From: Pseudomonadota bacterium
GTDB lineage: Bacteria > Pseudomonadota > Gammaproteobacteria > Steroidobacterales > MnTg04
Direction: 5' to 3'
DNA: 38,777 nucleotides
Assembly: GCA_022560735.1 (NCBI GenBank)
Contig: JADFSO010000025.1
Location: forward strand, 1-38,777
The notes beneath the pieces are model-generated. The model saw only the letters and a list, made by a program, of their open reading frames with translations. It had not been told where the DNA came from and searched no databases. The position numbers and the translations under genes are program-made. Shown one piece after another: positions 24,211 through 33,093 of the stretch (its first letter is position 1; every line of letters starts with the position of its first letter).

Positions 24211-26997
24211 TCAGTCCGAAGCGTGCGCCGCAGGCAAACCCGCGCTAACGGATTCGCGATGCAGATCGTAAATCGCCACCGGGTTGGCGGCGTGGTTGGC
24301 GGCCGGATTCATGCGCCTGGCCAGCGCAATGGCTCGGTCACGCGCATTGTCGTTCACTTTGTAGGTCTGGTACAGGCGACGGTGCTCCTCCGACAAGCCA
24401 GTTTCGCCGGACTGTGCGTATGCCTGGGACAGGCCGTAGTGCGCCTCCGCGTTTTCCGGCTCGATGCCCAGCGTGTGGCGGTACCAGCCGATCGCCTCGG
24501 AAATAAACGAGTTGCGCTTTTCCCTGCGCCCATCGCCGCGCTCGAGCTGTGCTCGCTCGAGCAGTGTCTGGGCCAGCATGTTGCTGACCCGGTAATCGAG
24601 GCTGAAATCGAAACCACGATCGCGCGCAAGCTGGTAGCGCGTATCGAGGATGTTGCGGAAGTTCTCGATCGCCTCATCGAGAAAACCGTTCTGCCGGTTT
24701 AGCTGGCCGGTAAACCAGGCGACGACCCAGGGATAAGCGGCCGGCTCGTGCCGGGCCACTTTGTCAAGCATGAGCACCGCTTCATCGAGCCGCCCCTCCC
24801 GCAAGTACACGCGGGCCAGGTTCAAGGGTCCGTCCGCCCGACCCAGGTTTTCGACCATCCGGAACGCTTCCTCGGCCTGTCTCAATTCACCGGCGCCGGG
24901 GGTTCGCAGCAAGCCGATGCCATAATCGTTCCAGCGCTGCCATTCCGGTATATCCGGAACGACGGCGGCGCCGATGGCCGGGTTCCGCACCGGAAAGCTT
25001 ATCGAATCGGTGGCTATGGTGACGACGGGAAGGTCGTTGACCGCCTGCGGATCATCCAGCACGTAACGCATCATCGTGGTATCGAATTTCCGGTACTTCA
25101 GCGCCGCGCTGACCGTTAGCGGCCCGTCGATGTCCACCGGCACGGTAAAGCGATAGTGAACGACTTCACTGGCGCCCGGTGGAATCTGGTGATTATAGAG
25201 GTTGACAAAGATGTCTTGCGCATTGCGCCTGTCGATTCGGCGACCTTCCTGGTCGACAACATAGGCGTTGCCAAACCAGGACCAGGGATCGACCTCGCCC
25301 AGATCGTTCATTACACCGCTGCGGCCGATGAGCCTGTCCCCCGCGGATACCGTGATCTCTATCCAGACCTGGTTCGAATCGGCCGTCCCCTGCGTAAACA
25401 GGTGACCCAGCGTCAGCGTGCGCAATACCGTTTCCAGCAGGTAGCTTTCGCCGGGAACCAGGGCCGGGATCTCCGGCCGCAACGGCGCGATCAACTCGCC
25501 GCTGATTCGACCGCCACGCCTCAGCCCAAACAAGTCCAGCCGCAACGAGCCTTCGAGGAATTCGCGATGCGCTTCGTTGACCCACTCGGGCATACCCGTC
25601 ATTTGCGGTACCGCCGTATTGGCGCTCGGAAACTGGTGGTCGTGGATGCGAAAATCACCGCCAACCGGGTCCGGGATAGCGGCGAAATCCTCCGATACCT
25701 GCCACGGCATGTGGCACTGGTTGCAGGAGGTCTCCGCTTTGTCCGGGTAATAAAAACTGGCCACACCGTGGCCGGATACGCCGCTGAGCAGGAAGGAATC
25801 ATAGTGATTCTGCGCTCGCAGCCAGCGATAGCCATTCAATTCAACCGGCAAGTGCACCTTGTGGCAGGTACCGCAGAACTCCGCGGTCTTGTGCAACGGC
25901 TTGAGAAAGGTCTTCTTGTGAAACTCGGGCTTGGCCTTGACCAGCATCCGGTTGACCCATGCCAGCAGCGGATCGTCGCTGTAGGCAAACGGGTAATGAA
26001 TGGGTTCTTCGATCGTGTAATCCGCGTTTCCCCTGGGGCTGTTGACATGGGTGATGGCATGGCAACCGGTGCAGGTAATTCCCGCCTGTGCTGTCGGATG
26101 GTTGACATCGTCGAAATCCGGATCGTCGAACGCGCCACTGAAAAACGGCACCGGATCGTGGCAGCCCGCACAGAACCTCGCTCCTTGCACATTGCCATCC
26201 CGCTGCAGCGTGAATTCCCGCGTACCACGCACCGCAAACAGGTATACCGGGTTATTGAAGGAGGCCAGATGATGCATGCTCGCTTCCCAGCCACGGTGCG
26301 CGTCTGCATGACAGTCCTTGCAATAGGAAGCCATCATCATCGCCTTGGCCGGGATAAAATTGCCCGTCGCCGTGCGCGCGAGCGATGGGAAAAAATACTG
26401 CTCCCCCGATTCGGGACCGGTCACATTCCATTGCCTGGGGTCCTGCGACTGGATGCCGAGCATGACCAGGGCGAAAGAGACCGCAACCAGGGCCACCGCG
26501 CCACCCGCTTTCCAGTTTATCCCCTTGCCGGCAAGGCGATGCAGGATGAACAGCCAGACCACCAGCAACGGTACGATCACGTGTACCCAGTAGGCCATCT
26601 CCCGTGCCGCAGGATCACGCACCTCCAGGTACGGCAGGCCGCGAGTCAAAACCAGCCCGCTGGCGAGCAGCACCAGGGCAAACGCGAACAGCGCGTAACC
26701 GACCTTGATCGCGCGGCGGTTTGGCCGGTGCCTGGCGTTGTTGATGTGAATGATGCCGTAAACAATCACCGGCAAAACAATGACCAGGCCAAGGACCAGG
26801 TGCACCAGGAACATCCACTGGTAGAAATAATCCTGGTAGGTCGCTGCACTGAACCATTCCGCCAGCGTAATCCCGGCCAGATAGACGGAATTGATGGCGA
26901 GCAGGGCAAACAGCCCGAACACCGCCAGCAATAGCCTGTGCAGTTTTGGTCCTACCGCCGGCACATATTGCCGGCGCTCGATGGTTGCATTTTGCAT
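24211..26997 (-). CDS. Membrane multihaem cytochrome c with C-terminal TPR
   Basis: This 928-residue protein starts with about five transmembrane helices (roughly 21-43, 62-82, 100-118, 135-153, 167-183). Two of them carry spaced histidines (H66/H84 and H139/H153) that could bind b-type haem. The extracytoplasmic part has five CxxCH haem c motifs at C226, C276, C309, C375 and C425. A beta-rich region (about 440-700) follows, and TPR repeats with helices such as GPLNLARVYLREGRLDEAVLM fill about 720-890. The haem-c part recalls cytochrome c554 / octahaem-type electron carriers, but no named family is certain. A role in passing electrons between the quinone pool and periplasmic partners is an inference. 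ATG 26997 has no clear ribosome site. The neighbours are a TPR/FG-GAP lipoprotein (60 bp upstream) and a CRTAC1 protein (5 bp downstream). Confidence 0.88.
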   Translation of the reverse strand: MQNATIERRQYVPAVGPKLHRLLLAVFGLFALLAINSVYLAGITLAEWFSAATYQDYFYQWMFLVHLVLGLVIVLPVIVYGIIHINNARHRPNRRAIKVGYALFAFALVLLASGLVLTRGLPYLEVRDPAAREMAYWVHVIVPLLVVWLFILHRLAGKGINWKAGGAVALVAVSFALVMLGIQSQDPRQWNVTGPESGEQYFFPSLARTATGNFIPAKAMMMASYCKDCHADAHRGWEASMHHLASFNNPVYLFAVRGTREFTLQRDGNVQGARFCAGCHDPVPFFSGAFDDPDFDDVNHPTAQAGITCTGCHAITHVNSPRGNADYTIEEPIHYPFAYSDDPLLAWVNRMLVKAKPEFHKKTFLKPLHKTAEFCGTCHKVHLPVELNGYRWLRAQNHYDSFLLSGVSGHGVASFYYPDKAETSCNQCHMPWQVSEDFAAIPDPVGGDFRIHDHQFPSANTAVPQMTGMPEWVNEAHREFLEGSLRLDLFGLRRGGRISGELIAPLRPEIPALVPGESYLLETVLRTLTLGHLFTQGTADSNQVWIEITVSAGDRLIGRSGVMNDLGEVDPWSWFGNAYVVDQEGRRIDRRNAQDIFVNLYNHQIPPGASEVVHYRFTVPVDIDGPLTVSAALKYRKFDTTMMRYVLDDPQAVNDLPVVTIATDSISFPVRNPAIGAAVVPDIPEWQRWNDYGIGLLRTPGAGELRQAEEAFRMVENLGRADGPLNLARVYLREGRLDEAVLMLDKVARHEPAAYPWVVAWFTGQLNRQNGFLDEAIENFRNILDTRYQLARDRGFDFSLDYRVSNMLAQTLLERAQLERGDGRREKRNSFISEAIGWYRHTLGIEPENAEAHYGLSQAYAQSGETGLSEEHRRLYQTYKVNDNARDRAIALARRMNPAANHAANPVAIYDLHRESVSAGLPAAHASD

Positions 26998-27057
26998 GTG
27001 AATTTTTGCGAACGTGCGCCTTGTATGGCGTCGCTCGTCGCCCGGGTCGTTGAGGGA

Positions 27058-30000
27058 CTATCGGCCAGCCTGAAACCGCGTATTGTACCTTGAATTCAGG
27101 TCGTTTCGCTCGCTGATCTGCGCTGCCCGCCGCTTCGCGCCAGCCGCCCCCGGCAGACTTACCGGCAGCGGCCCGACGCTTTCGCCATTCACGGTATACA
27201 TATCCATATCCTTGGCATTCCCCCTGGCCTCGAGCACCAGCCATTGCCGGTAACCATCGGCGGGCGGGTCGGGTTCGGCAAACTCCAGATGGACTTCTTC
27301 GCCCGGTCCGATGATCGCGAGGGCATCGTCATGTCTGTTCAGCAACTCGGTAATCGGGCCAAATTCCGTGTAAAAACCCGGCATATAACGCGTATCCCAG
27401 TACTGGCTGCGATCGGTGTAGCGATAATGCGGTTGTCGTTCCGGCCCGGTGGTACGCCGCGGAAAACCGCTGCGCGCCATGCGCGCCGATTGCAAGGGCA
27501 GCACCTCATGCCGGTAGTTGGCCAGGTTCTCGGCCCAGGCGACGCCAACCCTGTCCCAGTACACTTCGAGGTTGCTCGACAGCCTGAGTGCGGTCGCATC
27601 TTCGGGCAGGCGATCCAGCGGCAAGGCCATTTTTCTTGGCATCCCCGCCGGGTACCCGAACTCCGGGTAAAGCATGTGCCATTTCCCGGCGCCATCCCGA
27701 TACTCCAGGCTGGGCGGCGAGTAGGATTCACCGGCTTGCCACGCCGCGAAAACGGTCTGTGAGTACGGGTACTCGACCCAGCCATCGACGATCAATACCG
27801 GTGTGGCGCCAGCGACCGGTGCGCGCAACGGTTTGCCGAATTCCAGCACCAGGCGCTGATCCTGCGCCAGTTTGCCGATAAAACGCGGGTCGCGGGCGCC
27901 GGTCGCAGCCGGCTTCAGGTCGGCTACCAATATGCTATCGGTCACATCCTGTCCCAGTTGGTTGCGGGCCGAAACCGGCCAATCCACGTGCCGATAAAAA
28001 ATCGGCTCGCCGCTGACCTCCGGCGCGCCGGTAGCCATGCGTTCATCCATGATCATGGACCAGCCATCCGGTAGGTCGTAGACATGAATTCTCACCTGGT
28101 CCAGGTAGGCGTTTTCTTCCATGGGCTCGGTTATCTTGATCTGCAGACGCCCGTCTCTGGCCACCAGGGAGTCTTTGGGGAACAGGAAAAATTCCCAGGG
28201 CCGGGGTTCCGCCGCCTGCCCCGGCGAGACAAAAAAGCCCAGACCCCCGACGCCGAGCAGATCGCTGATAAAACGATATTCCTTGCCATCCCAGGCAAAC
28301 AGGACCGGGCAACTCGAGAGCTGGCGCTGGGTTTCCGCAATCCGGTAAAGCCGGCCGGCAGCCAGGTCCAGCTCGGTTTGAAAAACGCCATCCGACCAGT
28401 TGATCGCGACAAAATCCGCGGCCTGCTGGCCGGCCAGCCCCATCGCCAGCGGCTGCAGACTCTGGCCGGGCCCCGAGTCACGACTGAAAGTACTGCCCAT
28501 GGTCCAGCTCGCTCCGTGCCGCAGGGCGACCTGCGTGCCGATGCCGGAACGATTCGAGCGCATCGACTCCGCCGTCTCCGCCTTGCCGGTCAGCGCCAGC
28601 AACACAAATTCATGCCGTCCCGGTCCCGGCGGCAGTTCTGTGAGCCGACCCTGGTTATCCAGCAAAATCAGTGATGCGCCTCGCTGACCATCGCGCACCA
28701 GCGCCAGGTGTGCGGCCGATGGACCGCTGCCGAGGACGGTTGCGGTCCCGGCGCTTGCTCCGGCCAGGGCGATCAGGCGGGTGCCGGTATCATCGGCCCA
28801 GATCAGTTCCTCATAACCATCGCCGTCAAAATCCTGCAACGCCAGCCAGTTCGCCGCAGATGGGTTGCGCATCAGCTCGCTGCGCTGCCAGGCTCCGGTT
28901 GGCGATCGTGACCAGACCAGCAGGCGGCCCTCAGGATCCGCGCCATAGATCTCGACCCGGCCATCGGCATCCAGATCGCCGACCACAATCGCATTCAACG
29001 GCTGCCCGATAAAATCGTCGAGGCCAGCGGCCGGCTGATATTTCCAGAGCCTGTCATTGAGATACACGGCATGTGGTGGCCGTCGATTCAGCACGATCAG
29101 GTCGGCGTCACGATCGCTGTCGAGATCCGCGACCAGCACCTGGCGGCCACCCTGCCGGTCGCCAGCCAGGCCCTGGCCCGCCGCGAGCCGACGGAAGCTG
29201 CCATCCAGGTTGTTGTTCAACAACTCGACAGGGCCATCGCCGTTGACAAAAAAATAATCGAGATCGCCGTCGTGATCCGCATCGAAAACCGCACCGCCGG
29301 CACAGTGGCCCGCATGGTCCAGCGGTGCCGCCGTGTCCGCATGCCAGCTTCCGGCGGCGGTCTGACGCCAGAGCTGATTTTTCCCCTCGCGGCAAAAATA
29401 AACATCGAGCAGGCCATCGTTATCGACATCCCCCCACAGGGCGCCCCGCACGCGTTTGACCCCGCTCAGCGGGTGCTCATACGCCGGCTGAAACGTGCCG
29501 CCGGCGCCAAGCAGTACCAGTGACCCTCCCGCTGCGGCAATGAACAAGTCCTGCTGTCCGTCCTGGTCGATATCGGCGCTGCTGAGCTCGCCCACCGGAA
29601 GACCCGTCAAATGTTCAATGGCATCGGCAAATACCGGACCGGCGAGTTCGGCGGTTTCGACGGCGGCGATGCCTCCCAAAGCAATCGCCTCGGCCTTCGG
29701 TCCCATGCGCGTGTACTTGAATTCCGCGAGCCGCGCCCGCGGGTTGTCCTTGAACCGCTGGTAATCGGCCAGCATGCGGATCGCCTGTTCCCGATCGCCT
29801 TGTCGCCGCAAAATCAGCGCGGAACTGTAATAGGCGGAGCGCAGGTATGGATCCAGCTCCATGGCTTTCCGATACCACTCCAGCGCTTTGTCCGGCTGAC
29901 TCACCTGCAGCAGCACCTGCCCGAGGTAGTAAGCGGCATAGGCATCCTGCGGATCGGCTGCCGTTACCCGGCCAAGATGAGACAACGCCGCGGCGGTTTC

Positions 30001-30363
30001 GCCGAGGTACAAACGCAGCAACCCGGCGACATAATCGGCCCGGACATGACCGGGCTCATCGGCGAGCACCTGGTCGACGATGGCGAGCGCCGCCGCATCA
30101 TCGCCTTCCAGCTGGCGGTTCAGCGTGGCAATCGCAAGGTTGACCCTGGCATCGGTCCACCCCGGGTATTTCTCGATCAGCGCAGCAAAGGTCTCGTGGG
30201 CCGCGGCATAGTTGAAATGACCCATCTGGGCGACACCGCGGTTATTCATCGCGATTTGTTCGGCACTCGGCCCGGTGGCCTGCCGTTCGCAGGCGTTGAG
30301 CAGGATCAGCCCACCGAGGATCAGCGCAATGCCCGTTGCTTGACCGCGCCAGCCTTGCTTCAT
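27058..30363 (-). CDS. Large TPR plus FG-GAP lipoprotein
   Basis: This 1101-residue protein has a lipoprotein signal with lipobox LLNAC (Cys25), followed by Glu at +2, so outer-membrane sorting is expected. Residues about 35-215 are TPR repeats. Residues about 245-600 are FG-GAP/VCBS propeller blades with loops such as SADIDQDGQQDLF, GDVDNDGLLDVY, FDADHDGDLDYF and GDLDADGRVEIY. Residues about 680-780 (FAWDGKEYRFISDLLGVGGLG, then LQIKITEPMEENAYLDQVRI) and the rest resemble the C-terminal parts of large ASPIC/FG-GAP proteins of Acidobacteria-like bacteria. ATG 30363 shares an ATGA overlap with the amidohydrolase stop and has GGAG 8 nt upstream. It combines in one chain the TPR and propeller modules that are separate genes elsewhere in this window. 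Confidence 0.86.
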   Translation of the reverse strand: MKQGWRGQATGIALILGGLILLNACERQATGPSAEQIAMNNRGVAQMGHFNYAAAHETFAALIEKYPGWTDARVNLAIATLNRQLEGDDAAALAIVDQVLADEPGHVRADYVAGLLRLYLGETAAALSHLGRVTAADPQDAYAAYYLGQVLLQVSQPDKALEWYRKAMELDPYLRSAYYSSALILRRQGDREQAIRMLADYQRFKDNPRARLAEFKYTRMGPKAEAIALGGIAAVETAELAGPVFADAIEHLTGLPVGELSSADIDQDGQQDLFIAAAGGSLVLLGAGGTFQPAYEHPLSGVKRVRGALWGDVDNDGLLDVYFCREGKNQLWRQTAAGSWHADTAAPLDHAGHCAGGAVFDADHDGDLDYFFVNGDGPVELLNNNLDGSFRRLAAGQGLAGDRQGGRQVLVADLDSDRDADLIVLNRRPPHAVYLNDRLWKYQPAAGLDDFIGQPLNAIVVGDLDADGRVEIYGADPEGRLLVWSRSPTGAWQRSELMRNPSAANWLALQDFDGDGYEELIWADDTGTRLIALAGASAGTATVLGSGPSAAHLALVRDGQRGASLILLDNQGRLTELPPGPGRHEFVLLALTGKAETAESMRSNRSGIGTQVALRHGASWTMGSTFSRDSGPGQSLQPLAMGLAGQQAADFVAINWSDGVFQTELDLAAGRLYRIAETQRQLSSCPVLFAWDGKEYRFISDLLGVGGLGFFVSPGQAAEPRPWEFFLFPKDSLVARDGRLQIKITEPMEENAYLDQVRIHVYDLPDGWSMIMDERMATGAPEVSGEPIFYRHVDWPVSARNQLGQDVTDSILVADLKPAATGARDPRFIGKLAQDQRLVLEFGKPLRAPVAGATPVLIVDGWVEYPYSQTVFAAWQAGESYSPPSLEYRDGAGKWHMLYPEFGYPAGMPRKMALPLDRLPEDATALRLSSNLEVYWDRVGVAWAENLANYRHEVLPLQSARMARSGFPRRTTGPERQPHYRYTDRSQYWDTRYMPGFYTEFGPITELLNRHDDALAIIGPGEEVHLEFAEPDPPADGYRQWLVLEARGNAKDMDMYTVNGESVGPLPVSLPGAAGAKRRAAQISERNDLNSRYNTRFQAGR

Positions 30364-31376
30364 TGTTTCGCTCCGTCTTTGCCTTGCTGGTTCTGCTTTA
30401 GCCGGCTCTTGGCGTCGTCGATCCGAACCTTGATACTCGCGCTGTCAATCGGCCCGCTGGCCGGCTCCAGCCATTCTTTCCGGAAATAACTGTGCAAACC
30501 GGTGCGCAGATGGGCGCGCATATCATGACCGCTGCGGCGTTCTCTTTCGGCGCGCAGCATGTCTATGTGAATCGGCGCAACCACGACTTTTTCGCCGGGG
30601 CCGGGATCCGCCTGCGCCAGTATCCGTCCATCATAATCGACCACCATGCTGCCACCGGGCCAGCTAAACGGCGGGTAGTTCCTGAAGCTGGCTCCCTGGT
30701 TGGCGGCCACGACATAGACCGAGTTCTCGAGCGCCCGCGTGCGGTTTATCAAGGTCCACCAATCCATGGGCTGCGCGGTACCCCACGGATCCATGTAGGC
30801 GGAAATGCGGACGATCAACTCGGCCCCCTTGAACGCCAGCTCGCGAATGGTCTCCGGGATAAGCCAGTCGTAACAAGTCGCGACCGCCAGCCGGCCCAGC
30901 TCGGTTTCGACGACCGGCAAAGGATCGTGCGGGTAATCGGCAATATCATGCGGACTCGTATGCACTTCCCAGGGCAGCCACGGATTCACCTTGCGATACT
31001 TTGACAGGATTCCGCCCGGCCCGATCAGTACGGTGGTATTGAAAACCGCGTCCGGATAATCCGGGTCTGCCTCCAGGAACGAACCGGTCTGGATATAGCA
31101 GCCATACTTCCTGGCCAGCTTTTCATAGGCATCCGTGTGCTCGTTGGGAACCGGTATGGCCAGCTTTTCCCGCAACGCGGCGACGGTCGGATAGGCTGGC
31201 GGCGAATGCGCGAATTCCGGAAATGCCAGCAGCCGGATATCGAAAAACGGTTCGTAACCGCAAATCGTCTGCTCGATGATTTCGCACATGCGTTTGCTAT
31301 TGGCGCCGATCTCCCCACGCCCGGCTGGACTGGGAAAATCGGTCTGGCAGGCCGCCGCATAATACAGATCGGTCAT
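30360..31376 (-). CDS. Nitrilase-superfamily carbon-nitrogen hydrolase
   Basis: This 338-residue protein of the nitrilase superfamily has the complete catalytic triad: Glu54 in LLAFPEF, Lys129 in LSKYRKVNPW and Cys168 in VATCYDW. Enzymes of this family hydrolyse amides, nitriles or carbamoyl compounds through a thioimidate or thioester on the Cys. The CYDW context and a length over 300 fit amidase or N-carbamoyl branches better than a true nitrilase, but the substrate is not readable. It is cytoplasmic. ATG 31376 has only a weak ribosome site. It lies 31 bp after the glutamate-synthase-like gene and overlaps the TPR/FG-GAP lipoprotein gene by 4 bp, linking the metabolic and envelope genes in one transcript. 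Confidence 0.88.
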   Translation of the reverse strand: MTDLYYAAACQTDFPSPAGRGEIGANSKRMCEIIEQTICGYEPFFDIRLLAFPEFAHSPPAYPTVAALREKLAIPVPNEHTDAYEKLARKYGCYIQTGSFLEADPDYPDAVFNTTVLIGPGGILSKYRKVNPWLPWEVHTSPHDIADYPHDPLPVVETELGRLAVATCYDWLIPETIRELAFKGAELIVRISAYMDPWGTAQPMDWWTLINRTRALENSVYVVAANQGASFRNYPPFSWPGGSMVVDYDGRILAQADPGPGEKVVVAPIHIDMLRAERERRSGHDMRAHLRTGLHSYFRKEWLEPASGPIDSASIKVRIDDAKSRLKQNQQGKDGAKQ

Positions 31377-31407
31377 CGCTCGTTAAGGTTATTGTTTGGC
31401 ACGATCG

Positions 31408-33048
31408 TCAGTTTACCCCAGCCTGCGGCGGGCAAAGCTCACGATGAGCAATTTCGCGCGGGCGGAAGGTGTCCGGATCCGCCAGCGCCCAGGCCGTTGC
31501 CCACGGTTCCTTTTCCGTGCCGGCAAGGATTTCGCCCTTGTCGAGAAACTCATGCAACAAATGTCCGGGCTTGGTATACGCCGATCCGACGCGCCGGTAG
31601 AAATGCCAGGGCCGCAGATCTTTGGGGTGGTCAAAACCGGCGGCCGCAACAAATTCGGCCAGCGCGGACATGGTGTTGCGATGAAAATTCGCGACCCTGC
31701 GCCATTTGTCTGCCACGACCAGCGCCTGGCTGCGTTTCTTGTCCTGGGTGGCGACGCCGACCGGGCAGCGATTGGTATGGCAGACCTGCGACTGGATGCA
31801 GCCGACAGAGAACATGAAGCCACGGGCGGAGTTGCACCAGTCTGCACCGATCGCCATGTAACGAACCATGTCGAAAGCGGAAACGATCTTGCCGCTCGCA
31901 CCCAGTTTGATCTGCTCCCGCAGGCCCGCCCCGTAGATCAGGTTGTGGACAAAAAACAGGCCCTCGCGAAGCGGTGTGCCCATATGATTCGAAAACTCCA
32001 GCGGCGCCGCGCCGGTACCGCCTTCCGAGCCATCCACGACGATAAAATCGGGGCATATGCCGGTCTTGAGCATCGCCTTGACCAGCGCGGCAAATTCCCA
32101 GTGGTGGCCGAGGCACAACTTGAACCCAACCGGCTTGCCGCCTGACAGCTCGCGCAGACGAGCGATAAACTGCATCAATTCGACCGGCGTGGAAAAAGCG
32201 CTGTGCCGCGCCGGCGAGATGCAATCCCGACCCACCGGGACATGCCGGGCCTCCGCGATTTCTTCGCTGACTTTCGAACCCGGCAGGACACCGCCATGAC
32301 CAGGCTTGGCGCCCTGCGACAATTTTATTTCGATCATCTTGACCTGATCGGTCGCCGCCTGGCTCGCGAACAGATCCGGATTGAAACTGCCGTCTTCGTG
32401 GCGGCAGCCGAAGTAGCCGCTGCCGATTTCCCAGATCAGATCGCCGCCATGCTTTCGATGATAGCGACTGATACTGCCCTCGCCCGTGTCGTGGGCGAAT
32501 CCGCCCTCCTTCGCGCCCTTGTTGAGCGCCTCGATGGCGTTGCCGCTGAGAGAGCCAAAGCTCATCGCCGAAATATTGAAAACCGAGAGCGAATACGGAG
32601 CCCTGCAAGACTTGCCGCCAATCTCGACGCGGAACTGCTTTTCCTGAACGGGTCGCGGGCTGGCGCTGTGGGTCACCCAGGAATAGTGAGATTCGTAGAC
32701 ATCCTTTTCCGTACCAAAGGGCTTGTTGTCTTCTACGTTTTTGGCGCGCTGGTAAACCAGCGATCTTTGTTCGCGGTTAAACGGCGTGCCGCTAAGATCC
32801 GACTCGAAAAAGTACTGCCGAAATTCGGGCCGCATACCCTCGAATATCCAGCGTATGTGAGAAAAAATCGGGTAATTGCGCATCACGCTGTGGCGTATCT
32901 GGGTCATATCCCAAATACCCAGCAAGCCGAAGGCCAGGAAGACAAACGCCGGCCAGAGTAGCCAGGACGGACCGCCGGTCAGAGCAAAGCCGGTCAGCGC
33001 CACCGCAAGCGCCAACAGAAAATAGACAAAACCACGCATCATGCTCAT
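31408..33048 (-). CDS. Membrane-anchored FMN-binding glutamate synthase family protein
   Basis: This 546-residue protein has two transmembrane helices (about 5-23 and 30-46) before a GltS-type TIM barrel. The barrel shows the FMN-site phrase SEGGTGAAP at about 341-349 and the 3Fe-4S cysteine set C417-x5-C423-x4-C428 (GCIQSQVCHTNRCPVG). It lacks the glutaminase domain of full glutamate synthases. Such stand-alone proteins are common and their reaction is generally not proven; amide-nitrogen or redox chemistry on glutamate-like compounds is possible. ATG 33048 (MSMMRGF) follows an AGGAG 11 nt upstream; the two following ATGs are alternatives. It sits between an aldehyde dehydrogenase (45 bp) and a C-N hydrolase (31 bp). 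Confidence 0.9.
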   Translation of the reverse strand: MSMMRGFVYFLLALAVALTGFALTGGPSWLLWPAFVFLAFGLLGIWDMTQIRHSVMRNYPIFSHIRWIFEGMRPEFRQYFFESDLSGTPFNREQRSLVYQRAKNVEDNKPFGTEKDVYESHYSWVTHSASPRPVQEKQFRVEIGGKSCRAPYSLSVFNISAMSFGSLSGNAIEALNKGAKEGGFAHDTGEGSISRYHRKHGGDLIWEIGSGYFGCRHEDGSFNPDLFASQAATDQVKMIEIKLSQGAKPGHGGVLPGSKVSEEIAEARHVPVGRDCISPARHSAFSTPVELMQFIARLRELSGGKPVGFKLCLGHHWEFAALVKAMLKTGICPDFIVVDGSEGGTGAAPLEFSNHMGTPLREGLFFVHNLIYGAGLREQIKLGASGKIVSAFDMVRYMAIGADWCNSARGFMFSVGCIQSQVCHTNRCPVGVATQDKKRSQALVVADKWRRVANFHRNTMSALAEFVAAAGFDHPKDLRPWHFYRRVGSAYTKPGHLLHEFLDKGEILAGTEKEPWATAWALADPDTFRPREIAHRELCPPQAGVN

Positions 33049-33093
33049 GACACCAACCGCTCCTGTTCAAGTGTGAGTCCAGCGCTGTACCGG

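Noticed and set aside
25156..26934. Long plus-strand open frame (592 codons) opposite the multihaem cytochrome
   Set aside because: It mirrors a GC-rich gene on the other strand, has no recognisable motif, and the minus-strand frame has five CxxCH motifs and membrane helices.
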